Origin: an uncultured Eubacteriales bacterium | GTDB lineage: Bacteria > Bacillota > Clostridia > Oscillospirales > Oscillospiraceae | Assembly (NCBI GenBank): GCA_900317375.1 | Contig: ONGJ01000019.1 | Location: 1-46,495, forward strand | Length of the DNA stretch: 46,495 nucleotides | Direction of reading: 5' to 3' | Shown: one piece after another, positions 7,684 through 15,038 of the stretch | Numbering within the stretch: the first letter of the stretch is position 1 | Layout of the letters: the number at the start of each line of letters is the position of its first letter | Notes under the pieces: generated by a model | What the model was told of the DNA's origin: nothing | The model's database searches: none | The model's input: only the letters and a program-made list of their open reading frames with translations | Position numbers and translations under genes: made by a program

Positions 7684-7771
7684 GGCGGAGGGTGCAGGAT
7701 TCGAACCCGCGTGGGCTTTCGCCCTAACGGTTTTCAAGACCGCCCCGTTATGACCGCTTCGGTAACCCTCC
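7683..7771 (-). tRNA. tRNA-Ser (anticodon UGA)
   Basis: 89 nt including an encoded CCA. The acceptor GGAGGG pairs with CCCTCC. The anticodon loop is CUUGAAA with UGA at positions 7736-7734. A long variable arm (stem around AGGGCGAAAGCCC), typical of class II tRNA-Ser, precedes the T-arm GCGGG-TTCGAAT-CCTGC. The promoter is at 7785-7813 and the terminator at 7644-7683. Its 3' 22 bp are duplicated at 7534-7555. Confidence 0.95.
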
Positions 7772-7784
7772 GTATGTCATGCGG

Positions 7785-7813
7785 ATTATAGCAGGTTTTT
7801 TCACGCTGTGCAA
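7785..7813 (-). promoter_or_regulatory. Promoter of tRNA-Ser
   Basis: On the minus strand TTGCAC (7808-7813) and TATAAT (7785-7790) are 17 bp apart. The predicted start is a few bases upstream of the mature tRNA 5' end at 7771. Confidence 0.75.
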
Positions 7814-7842
7814 GAGTCTGCCTGCCGGAATCCGCAGGTTTT

Positions 7843-8769
7843 TTACAGGGCGACCTTTTTCGCGGTGTTGTAGATCTCGGTTCCCTTCTTCTGGCCGTAC
7901 TTCTTGACAACGGCACGGTAGACAAGCTGCTTGATGTTTTTATCCTCGCGGTGCTTCTCTGCCTCGGTGAGAAGGAACTCGGCCACGGACGCCTCGATGC
8001 CGGCCGCGGCAAGGGCGGCAACCGCCTCCGGAGCAGGTCCGGCCGCAGGCGTCTCTGAAGCAGGAGCTGCTTTCGCGGCAGGAGCGTCTTTCTTTGCCGG
8101 CGCGGGCCTGGCCGCCGGTTTGGTCTCGGGGGTCGGTTTGGCCGCCGCAGCGGGGGCCGCTTCCTTAACAGCCGATTTTTCCACTGCTGCGGATACAGCC
8201 TCTTTCGGGGCGGGTGCATTCTTCTGTGCCGGTGCCGGTTTGGATTTGGCGGCAGTCGCTGGGGCGGGCTTCACCTCCGGTGCCGGATTTTCCTTTGTTT
8301 CGGCTGCCGGCTTCGTTTCGACGGAGGGTGCCGCTGCGGCTGCGGTCACAGCTTTTGCCGATTTGGAGGCCCTGCCCTTGCGGGCGGGTTTTAACTCGGC
8401 GGCGGCTGCCAGCTTGGCCTGATCCACAGTCTTGCGGACGCGGACACGGATGCCGGGACGGTGCTTGTTCCAGAAGTCCGCGGCTTTCGAGAAGCCGTTG
8501 TCGTTGCTGACGATCTCATAGCACTGTTCATTCGGGACGGTGCCGATCAGATAGCCCAGATACGAGACGAGGGCGAGGTCGAGGCTCTGCTTGCCGCTTT
8601 CGGCCTCGATGAAGTGCAGCTGGCCGCTGCGCATGCCGGCGAGGGCCGCCATGCTGATCTTGGCAACATTCTTCGTGAAGAAGCAGTAGACGGCATCGCG
8701 GTCGCCGAGACGGCCGAGGGAGGCGAAGCCTTCCTCATGGACATTTTCAAAATCGATTAAGTATATCAT
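7843..8769 (-). CDS. NYN (PIN-like) domain protein with Ala/Pro-rich linker
   Basis: 308 aa. The N-terminal part (about 1-130) starts MIYLIDFENVHEEG, the classic first acidic strand of NYN/LabA-like domains, and continues with SLDLALVSYLGYLIG and EIVSNDNGFSKAADFW, supplying the other conserved acidic residues of the metal-dependent RNase fold. A long low-complexity region rich in Ala, Pro and Lys (about 130-245) leads to a compact helical C-terminus of about 60 aa. ATG 8769 follows AAAGGA; upstream in-frame sequence lies inside trkH and is ignored. It starts 17 bp after trkH, so it is probably the last gene of the potassium-uptake operon. RNA cleavage is inferred from the family. Confidence 0.8.
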   Translation of the reverse strand: MIYLIDFENVHEEGFASLGRLGDRDAVYCFFTKNVAKISMAALAGMRSGQLHFIEAESGKQSLDLALVSYLGYLIGTVPNEQCYEIVSNDNGFSKAADFWNKHRPGIRVRVRKTVDQAKLAAAAELKPARKGRASKSAKAVTAAAAAPSVETKPAAETKENPAPEVKPAPATAAKSKPAPAQKNAPAPKEAVSAAVEKSAVKEAAPAAAAKPTPETKPAARPAPAKKDAPAAKAAPASETPAAGPAPEAVAALAAAGIEASVAEFLLTEAEKHREDKNIKQLVYRAVVKKYGQKKGTEIYNTAKKVAL

Positions 8770-8785
8770 GGTTTTCCTTTCTTTA

Positions 8786-10228
8786 TTAACGTTTCCACGT
8801 GCGGACATTGAAGAGAACGAGGATCGGGTAGAACTCCAGCCGGCCGAGAAGCATGGCAAAGCTGAGCAGTAGCTTCGCGGGCACGCTGAAAAAGGCAAAA
8901 CTGCCGCTGGGGCCGATGGCCGGGGTCATGCCGGGCCCGATGTTGGACAGGCAGGAGAGGGACGCGGTGAAGGCGGTCGCAATGTCGACGCCGTCCAGCG
9001 AGAGGAGCATCGAGCAGGCCAGCAGCAGCGCCATATAGAGCGTCACAAAATGGAACGCGGCGCGGACGGTGCTGCTCTCGACCGGCTTGCCCTCCAGCCG
9101 GACGCGGAAGACGTTGCGCGGACGGCTCATGACCTTCAGGTCGGCGTGGACCGAGCGGAAGAGGATCATCAGGCGCGAGAGCTTGATGCCGCCGCCGGTA
9201 GAGCCCGCGCAGCCGCCGCAGAACATCAGGAGGATCAGGATCCACTTGCAGAACTCCGGCCACTGGGTAAAGTCCACCGTTCCGAAGCCGGTGGTCGAGA
9301 TGAGGGCCGCCACATTGAAGAAGGCATCGTGCAGCGCCCGGCGGGGCGCATAGCCGGTCTTCAGGCAGAGCGTCCCGGCAATCAGGCCGGTGGAGGCCAG
9401 AATGATCAGCAGGAAGAGACGCCCCTCCTCGTTCTTCAGCACCTTGCGCCAGGACCCGATCAGCAGCAGATAGTAGAGGTTGAAGTTCAGGCCGAAGAGG
9501 ATCATGAAAACGGCGAGGATGCTCTCCACGGCAGGGCTGTGGAAGCCCGCGATGCTGTCAGACAGGGTCGAGAAGCCGCCGGTCCCCGCCGTGGCAAAGG
9601 CGTGCAGCAGCGCATCATAGAACGAAAGGCCCGCCAGGAGCAGGGCGACGGTCTCCAGCACGGTCATGCCGATGTAGAGCATGTACAGGATGCGCGCGGT
9701 ATGCTTCAGGCGCGGGACCAGTTTGCCGACGGTAGGCCCCGGGACCTCGGCGCGCATGATATGCATCGAGTGCTCGCCGCTCATGGGCAGGACAGCCATC
9801 AGGAAGACCAGCACGCCCATCCCCCCGATCCAGTGGGTAAAGCAGCGCCAGAACATCACGCCGCGGGGCATGCCGTCAAAATCCTGCAGGACCGTCGCCC
9901 CGGTGGTAGACAGGCCCGAGGCCGTCTCGAACAGGGCATCCGTGTAGGACGGGATGCTGCCTGAGAAGACGAAGGGCAGGGCGCCGATCAGGGTGATGAG
10001 AATCCAGCCGAGACCGACGATGACAAAGCTGTCGCGGGCCACCAGGCTGCGGGACTTCGGCTTCGGCAGCAGCAGGAGGGCGCCGGGGACGGCCGCAAAC
10101 AGCAGGGTCTTCAGGAAGGGCATCGCCGATTCGCCGAACAGAAGGCCGACGATCAGAGGCAGCAACAGGAGCTCGGCATAGATCAGCAGGATCATGCCCA
10201 GCACCCGGAGGATCATCCGATAGTTCAT
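8786..10228 (-). CDS. trkH: Trk/Ktr potassium uptake channel subunit TrkH
   Basis: 480 aa, polytopic inner-membrane protein that conducts K+ (or Na+/K+) inward. Four selectivity-filter-like segments of the SKT family are visible in order: TASGLSTTGATVL, ATAGTGGFSTLSDS, ISTTGFGTVDF and CLSNIGPGMTPAIG. Each carries the key glycine after a Thr/Asn stretch. ATG 10228 overlaps the trkA stop codon by 4 bp (ATGA), so the two subunits are translationally coupled. Length matches the family. Confidence 0.95.
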   Translation of the reverse strand: MNYRMILRVLGMILLIYAELLLLPLIVGLLFGESAMPFLKTLLFAAVPGALLLLPKPKSRSLVARDSFVIVGLGWILITLIGALPFVFSGSIPSYTDALFETASGLSTTGATVLQDFDGMPRGVMFWRCFTHWIGGMGVLVFLMAVLPMSGEHSMHIMRAEVPGPTVGKLVPRLKHTARILYMLYIGMTVLETVALLLAGLSFYDALLHAFATAGTGGFSTLSDSIAGFHSPAVESILAVFMILFGLNFNLYYLLLIGSWRKVLKNEEGRLFLLIILASTGLIAGTLCLKTGYAPRRALHDAFFNVAALISTTGFGTVDFTQWPEFCKWILILLMFCGGCAGSTGGGIKLSRLMILFRSVHADLKVMSRPRNVFRVRLEGKPVESSTVRAAFHFVTLYMALLLACSMLLSLDGVDIATAFTASLSCLSNIGPGMTPAIGPSGSFAFFSVPAKLLLSFAMLLGRLEFYPILVLFNVRTWKR

Positions 10229-11586
10229 GGCTTTTCTTCCAGCATGTCATCCAGCGTCCGCAGGCGGTGTGCGGTGACGATGACGGCGTGGTCGCCGGGG
10301 AGGATCCGGGTGTCGCCGTCCGGGCGGATGCTCTTGTTCCCGCGGATCAGGGCCGCCACCAGCACGTTGTCCCGGAGCTTCAGATCGCGCAGCGGGATGC
10401 GCACGCAGGCGGCGTCCTCCTCCACCCCGAACTCCAGTATCTCGATCTTCCCGTCGGAGACACGGTAGAGCGTCTCGACGATGCTGCCGGCAGAGTTCCC
10501 GAGCGCCCGGGCATAGCGGGCCAACTGCTGGGCAACCAGTTCCTTGGGCGAGACGATGCTGTCCAGCCCCGAGTCGGACAGGACATCGGCAAAATGCTCG
10601 CGGTTGATTTTGGTGACGACCTTGCCGACATTGCAGCTGCGGGCGTAAAGCGAGGTGATGATGTTGTCCCCGTCATCGCCGGTCAGGGATACGAAGGCAT
10701 CGGCCGTCAGGATGCCGTCCTCCAGCAGGACGTCCGAGTGGGTCGCATCGCCGCAGACCACGTGCGCCTCCGGGACCAGGTCGCAGAGCTGTTCGCAGCG
10801 GCGGCGGTCGCGTTCGACGATCGTGACGTCGATGCTGTTCTCCTGCAGCAGGCGCGTCAGATAGACCGAGGTGGTGCTGCCGCCCATGATCATGACCCGG
10901 CGCACAGGCCTCCGGTACTCGCCGATCTCGATGAAGAAGCGGCGCAGATCCGACGAGGCCCCGGTGATGCTCAGCCGGTCACCGGCACAGAGGACCGTAT
11001 CGCCGTTCGGGATCAGGCTCTGTCCGGCGCGTTCGATCAGCGCGACCAGGACGTTTGCCCGAAAGCGTTTTCCCATGTCGCTGATGCGCAGGCCGCAGAG
11101 CGCGGTGCCTTCCGCGATGCGGTGCTCGACGATCTCAAGGCTGCCCTTGGAGAAGGTCACAACCCGCGCCGCGCTCGGAAAGCGCAGGATGCGCGAGATC
11201 TGGCGCGCACACTCGTACTCGGGGTTGACGATCTGCGAGAGGCCGAGCGCTTCCCGCAGGAAGTTCGTCTGGCTCAGATAGAGCGGGTCACGGATGCGGG
11301 CGATCACATGCCCGGCACCCATCTTGCGCGCGATGATGCCGCAGACCATGTTGACCTCGTCCTTCTCGGTTGCCGCGACCACCAGGTCGGCCTCGGCAGC
11401 GCCGGCCTCGCGCAGCAGCTCGGGGTCTGCGGCATTGCCCTCGACGCAGCTGACATCCAGGCTGTTCGAAGTATGCATGACGATGGCCGGGTCACAGTCG
11501 ATAACGGTCAGGTCATGCCCCTCTTCGGCCAGGGCCTCGGCAACCGACCCGCCGATGACGCCGGCGCCGGCGATCACAATCTTCAT
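10225..11586 (-). CDS. trkA: Trk potassium uptake regulatory subunit TrkA
   Basis: 453 aa, peripheral membrane protein that gates TrkH in response to nucleotides. It has two RCK units: Rossmann domain 1 begins KIVIAGAGVIGGSVAEAL (GxGxxG), followed by a TrkA-C domain. Domain 2 begins at about residue 230 with VMIMGGSTTSVYLTRLL, where the glycine pattern is degenerate, followed by a second TrkA-C domain ending near ILPGDHAVIVTA. ATG 11586 follows GGAGG and overlaps the stop of the DUF1643 gene (ATGA). It is co-transcribed with trkH. Confidence 0.95.
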   Translation of the reverse strand: MKIVIAGAGVIGGSVAEALAEEGHDLTVIDCDPAIVMHTSNSLDVSCVEGNAADPELLREAGAAEADLVVAATEKDEVNMVCGIIARKMGAGHVIARIRDPLYLSQTNFLREALGLSQIVNPEYECARQISRILRFPSAARVVTFSKGSLEIVEHRIAEGTALCGLRISDMGKRFRANVLVALIERAGQSLIPNGDTVLCAGDRLSITGASSDLRRFFIEIGEYRRPVRRVMIMGGSTTSVYLTRLLQENSIDVTIVERDRRRCEQLCDLVPEAHVVCGDATHSDVLLEDGILTADAFVSLTGDDGDNIITSLYARSCNVGKVVTKINREHFADVLSDSGLDSIVSPKELVAQQLARYARALGNSAGSIVETLYRVSDGKIEILEFGVEEDAACVRIPLRDLKLRDNVLVAALIRGNKSIRPDGDTRILPGDHAVIVTAHRLRTLDDMLEEKP

Positions 11587-12197
11587 CTCAGATAACCTCC
11601 GATGTCAAAGGGGCGGAAAGCCTCGTCCTTACGCAGATAGAGCGGATGGTGCGGATGGCCGGCCTTGCTCAGCCGGCCGGCACAGACCCACGCGGCGTCA
11701 AAGGCCGCGGCATCCTGCCGGAAGTCGCGGACACAGTCCGTGAGCCAGGGCCGTTTTTCGATCACGGCGCCCCAGGCCGCCCAGACGACCGGCCTCGCCC
11801 CGCCCTCTGCCGCCATCGAGAGAAGTGCGCGGAAGGCCCTGCGGTTCTCCTCATGCAGGCGATCGTTCCGGACACGGTCCATATCGTCCGGCCGGGTCGC
11901 ACGCTGGGCATAGACGTTGAACATCAGGAAGCTGTCAAAGCCGTTGCCGGCGGCGATGCGCGAGACGGACTGAAGGGTCGGGTCGAGATGATCCGGCTCC
12001 GCCGTGGAGGGATTGACCCCTGCGCAGATCACGGGCTTTTTCCCGCGCGTTCCCAGGACATAGCGGTACTCGGTATAAAAATCGGGCACGTACAGCCAGC
12101 GCGTGCGGTCATAGCCGGCGCAGCGGCTCTGCCGGAGGGCCTCGTCAAAGCTCAGGATATCCAGCGAGGCGGTATCGGCGGCGGGGATGTGCATCAT
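11583..12197 (-). CDS. DUF1643 domain protein
   Basis: 204 aa. Typical DUF1643 features are visible: an early WLYVPDFYTEYRYVLGTRG, VICAGVNPSTAEPDHLDPTL, then SFLMFNVYAQRATRP and a late GHPHHPLYL. Proteins of this family are small and cytosolic with no established reaction. ATG 12197 (tandem ATGATG) follows GGAGGAGAAC. The frame stays open far upstream through the transporter gene, but that extension is a GC-driven shadow. It sits 17 bp after the transporter and overlaps trkA, so it is in the potassium operon; the reason for this placement is unknown. Confidence 0.8.
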   Translation of the reverse strand: MMHIPAADTASLDILSFDEALRQSRCAGYDRTRWLYVPDFYTEYRYVLGTRGKKPVICAGVNPSTAEPDHLDPTLQSVSRIAAGNGFDSFLMFNVYAQRATRPDDMDRVRNDRLHEENRRAFRALLSMAAEGGARPVVWAAWGAVIEKRPWLTDCVRDFRQDAAAFDAAWVCAGRLSKAGHPHHPLYLRKDEAFRPFDIGGYLR

Positions 12198-12214
12198 ACC
12201 GTTCTCCTCCCCCT

Positions 12215-13144
12215 TCAGACAAAGTGCGAGAAGACCTGGATCAGCAGGGGGAGCGTCAGCATCGAGCAGATCGTCGAGTGCTGGACGCCTTCCGAGGAAA
12301 ACACCGCATCCCGGCCGTACTGGACGGCAATGACGCTGCAGAGGACCGCGCTGGGCGAGCCGGAGATGATCAGGTTCGTCATCAGCAGTGTCGTATCCTG
12401 TGTCAGCAGCCGCAGGACGAAATACGTCAGGGCGGGGACGATCAGCAGGCGCACCGCGCTCGTGCAGGCGAGAAGCGGCTTTTTGAACGCATCCAGCAGA
12501 CTCACGCTGCCGAGAGACGCGCCGATGACCATCATCGACATCGGCATGGTGGCTCCGGAGAGCGAGGAAAGCACGCCGCGCACCGCCGTTGGCACCGGCA
12601 CCCGGAGGATGATGAGCAGGATGCCCAGCAGGGTCGCGATCAGCGGGATGCTGAACATGTCGCGGAGGCCCAGGCCCTTCCCGCCGCCGCTGCCCTTCAT
12701 GCGCCACACCCCGTAGCTGTACAGCAGCACGTTGAACGGTATGCACGAGACAGAGACGATAAAGACCGCATAGCTGCCGTAGACTGCCTCCGCAATCGGC
12801 AGGGCGATGAACATGTTGTTGCTGCATGCCATCAGGAGCTCGGCGGGCGCCTGCAGCTCTTTCTTCATGGGGATCAGCCTCGCCGCCGCGGCGGAAACCG
12901 CATAGCCGAAGGCCGTCATCACGGAGGTCATGAGCAGGATCTCGGCAATGTCCTTGAGGTCCTGTTCGGCGCCGGTGCTGATCATGGAGGAAAGAATGGT
13001 GCCGACCATGAAGACGTTCAGCACCAGGCTGCTCGCCGTTTTGGTAAAGGCCGGTCCGAACAGCCCGCGCCGGGCCAGGACGTAGCCGATCACCATCAGC
13101 ACGATAAAAATGAACATCTTGTTGAGCAGGGCGGAAAGCTCCAT
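12215..13144 (-). CDS. AEC-family (auxin efflux carrier-like) permease
   Basis: 309 aa with about ten hydrophobic segments. The family exports or exchanges small organic anions such as malate. The pattern of five helices, a central cytoplasmic loop (about 155-175, MKGSGGGKGLGLRDM) and five more helices fits AEC transporters. MACSNNMFIALPIAEAVYG in the first half and ISGSPSAVLCSVIAVQYG in the second are the paired conserved regions. ATG 13144 follows a GAGGTG site. It is the first gene of the leftward group that includes trkA and trkH. The substrate cannot be assigned. Confidence 0.85.
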   Translation of the reverse strand: MELSALLNKMFIFIVLMVIGYVLARRGLFGPAFTKTASSLVLNVFMVGTILSSMISTGAEQDLKDIAEILLMTSVMTAFGYAVSAAAARLIPMKKELQAPAELLMACSNNMFIALPIAEAVYGSYAVFIVSVSCIPFNVLLYSYGVWRMKGSGGGKGLGLRDMFSIPLIATLLGILLIILRVPVPTAVRGVLSSLSGATMPMSMMVIGASLGSVSLLDAFKKPLLACTSAVRLLIVPALTYFVLRLLTQDTTLLMTNLIISGSPSAVLCSVIAVQYGRDAVFSSEGVQHSTICSMLTLPLLIQVFSHFV

Positions 13145-13172
13145 ACAGCACCTCAGAAAAGGGTTTCGTGTA

Positions 13173-13296
13173 AGTCGGGAAATCAGGCCCCGGTTCATTG
13201 AAACAAAAATGCGCGGCGCAGTGCTTTGGTGCGAGGTGAAATGTACTCTTCCGCGCAACTGCAGAAACCTGTAGTCGGGCGCTCCCCGGAAGCCTG
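13173..13296 (+). ncRNA. Structured RNA element, copy A (unknown family)
   Basis: It aligns over about 120 nt with 21987-22121. Conserved blocks: AGTCGG at the start, GGTTCATT, ATGCGCGGCG, TGCGAGGTGAAA, CTTCCGCGCA and AGTCGGGCGCT. Helices: the outer CAGGC/GCCTG (13184-13188, 13292-13296) plus CCGG/CCGG; a central TGCGCGG/CCGCGCA (13210-13216, 13251-13257); an inner AGTGC/GTACT (13220-13224, 13243-13247); and CTGCAG-AAAC-CTGTAG (13259-13274). Outer and inner helices differ in sequence from copy B yet pair. Two pairs are G-U only if the plus strand is the RNA. Both flanking genes run on the minus strand. No promoter was recognised. Confidence 0.6.
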
Positions 13297-13381
13297 TACC
13301 GTGCGCGGCAAGGGAAGATACTGCCCCTGACGCAGGTACTGCGGCCGCTCACAATTGGGAGGGAGGTCATATTATTCCGAC

Positions 13382-13399
13382 GAACCCCAAAGGGTTTCG
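13382..13399 (-). terminator. Probable weak terminator hairpin after mgtE
   Basis: GAACCCC-AAA-GGGTTTC, read on either strand, makes a short stem immediately downstream of the mgtE stop at 13416. No clear T-run follows, so support is modest. Confidence 0.3.
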
Positions 13400-13415
13400 G
13401 CAGGCAGAAACGCCG

Positions 13416-14834
13416 TCAGATATGCAGGATCAGTTTGGCCATAAAGATATAGATCAGCAGCGAGACCGTATCCGTCACGGTCGAGATCAGGGGGTTTGCC
13501 ATCACCGCAGGATCCACGCCGATCTTTTCCGCGCCGATGGGCAGCATACTGCCTACCACCTTGGCAAAGATGACGATGAACAGGATCGCGAGGCTCACCG
13601 TCAGCGCCACCGACACCGTGATGGCCTCATTGTGCATGATCCTGCCGTCCAGCACGAGCATCTTGACAAAGTTCACGGCGGCCAGCGTCAGGCCGCAGAG
13701 GAAGGCCACGCGCAGCTCCTTCCACATGACCTTCAGCGCATCCTTCGGTTCCGAATCGCCGAGGGACAGCGAACGGATGACCGCGGTGCTCGACTGGGCG
13801 CCGCTGTTGCCGCCCGTGCCCATCAGGGTCGGGATAAAGGCGATCAGGGCAGCCTGGACCGCCAGCCGGCTTTCAAAATGCGTCAGGATCATGCTTGTGA
13901 ACGTTGCCGACAGCATCAGGAACATCAGCCAGGGGATGCGGTTTTTCCAGATCTCGATGATGCCGCTGCGGGAATAGGGCTTGTCCGAAGGCGTCATGGC
14001 GGCCATGAGTTCGAAGTCCTCGGTGGTCTCCTGCTCCATAACGTCGATGATGTCGTCGACCGTCACGATGCCGACCAGACGGCCTTCGGTGTCGACCACC
14101 GGCAGGGCCATCAGGTCATAGTCCGAGAACTTTTCCGAGACGCTCTCCTGGTCCTCGGTGGTGGTCGCGAAGATGACGTTGCGGTCCATCAGATCCTCGA
14201 TGACGGCATCGTCGTCCGCCAGCAGCAGGTCCTTGACTGTGACGATCCCCTCCAGCTTGCGGTGGGCCGAGATGACGAAGCAGATGTAGATGGTCTCCTT
14301 GTCCTCGCCGATCCGGCGGATACGGGCGAAGGATTCCCGCACGCTCATATATTTTTTTAGGTCCACGAACTCCGCGGTCATGATGCTGCCGGCGGAATCC
14401 TCGGGGTAATGCAGGTACTGGTTGATCAGCGCCCGGGTCTGGGGTGTCGCCGAACGCATCACGCGCTTGACGACATTGGCAGGAAGCTCTTCCATCATGT
14501 CGACGGCATCGTCGACGAACAGTTCCTCGATGATGCCCGCCAGTTCCGAGTCGGTCATGGAGTTGATGATCCGCTCCTGATCCGGGGGCTCGAAATTCGC
14601 AAAAACATCGGCTGCCGTCTCCTTGGAGAGGAGACGGAAGACCATCGGCATGCGGTTGTCCTGAATGCCGGAGAGAAACTCGGCCACGTCAAACTCGTTC
14701 ATCTCTTCCATGCGCTGCTTCAGCGTGCGCATGTTGCGGCTGTCCAGGAGGTCCGTCAGTTCGTCCGTCCTCTGTTCCTGAAGGGAATCATAATCCAGGG
14801 TATCCAGGGTGTCCCGGTGCTCGTTCTCATCCAT
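13416..14834 (-). CDS. mgtE: Magnesium transporter MgtE
   Basis: 472 aa. A homodimeric Mg2+ channel of the inner membrane whose cytosolic domains sense Mg2+. Order: MgtE_N superhelical domain (about 20-125), two CBS domains (about 130-250; AGSIMTAEFV and LPVVDTEGRLVGIVTVDD), then five transmembrane helices (about 285-470) with the conserved GTGGNSGAQSSTAVIRSLS loop. ATG 14834 is preferred over an in-frame upstream start at 14867 because the match to the family begins there and a GGGGGGTGA site precedes it. It has its own promoter (14871-14899). No M-box riboswitch is apparent in the short leader. Confidence 0.95.
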   Translation of the reverse strand: MDENEHRDTLDTLDYDSLQEQRTDELTDLLDSRNMRTLKQRMEEMNEFDVAEFLSGIQDNRMPMVFRLLSKETAADVFANFEPPDQERIINSMTDSELAGIIEELFVDDAVDMMEELPANVVKRVMRSATPQTRALINQYLHYPEDSAGSIMTAEFVDLKKYMSVRESFARIRRIGEDKETIYICFVISAHRKLEGIVTVKDLLLADDDAVIEDLMDRNVIFATTTEDQESVSEKFSDYDLMALPVVDTEGRLVGIVTVDDIIDVMEQETTEDFELMAAMTPSDKPYSRSGIIEIWKNRIPWLMFLMLSATFTSMILTHFESRLAVQAALIAFIPTLMGTGGNSGAQSSTAVIRSLSLGDSEPKDALKVMWKELRVAFLCGLTLAAVNFVKMLVLDGRIMHNEAITVSVALTVSLAILFIVIFAKVVGSMLPIGAEKIGVDPAVMANPLISTVTDTVSLLIYIFMAKLILHI

Positions 14835-14870
14835 CTCTGTCACCCCCCGCTCCGCTCGTATAAGCAAGAT

Positions 14871-14899
14871 ATTCTATCATAAGCCCTGCGGAATTACAA
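14871..14899 (-). promoter_or_regulatory. Promoter of mgtE
   Basis: On the minus strand TTGTAA (14894-14899) and TAGAAT (14871-14876) are 17 bp apart. The leader before ATG 14834 would be only about 30 nt. Confidence 0.6.
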
Positions 14900-14950
14900 G
14901 AAAGAAATCTCGCCTGCCGTCTGTGCGCTGCGCAAAACGGAAAGAAAAGC

Positions 14951-14979
14951 TTGCCCGTACCGGCGGTATATGGTATAAT
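14951..14979 (+). promoter_or_regulatory. Promoter of the moxR operon
   Basis: TTGCCC (14951-14956) and a perfect TATAAT (14974-14979) are separated by 17 bp. The leader contains a TTTGAT/ATCAAA hairpin and the palindrome CCGCATGCGG (15001-15010) before the CAGGAG ribosome site of moxR. Confidence 0.7.
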
Positions 14980-15038
14980 ATTTTGATTTTTTATCAAATA
15001 CCGCATGCGGGAAACATCATTTTCAGGAGTTTTCAGAC

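Noticed and set aside
12198-13370. N-terminal extension of the DUF1643 frame to 13370
   Set aside because: It runs through the AEC transporter in another frame; ATG 12197 with GGAGGAG is the real start.
13145-13415. Leader riboswitch of the AEC transporter or an M-box for mgtE
   Set aside because: The structured element reads on the plus strand by G-U evidence and lies downstream of mgtE; the true mgtE leader is about 30 nt and shows no M-box.
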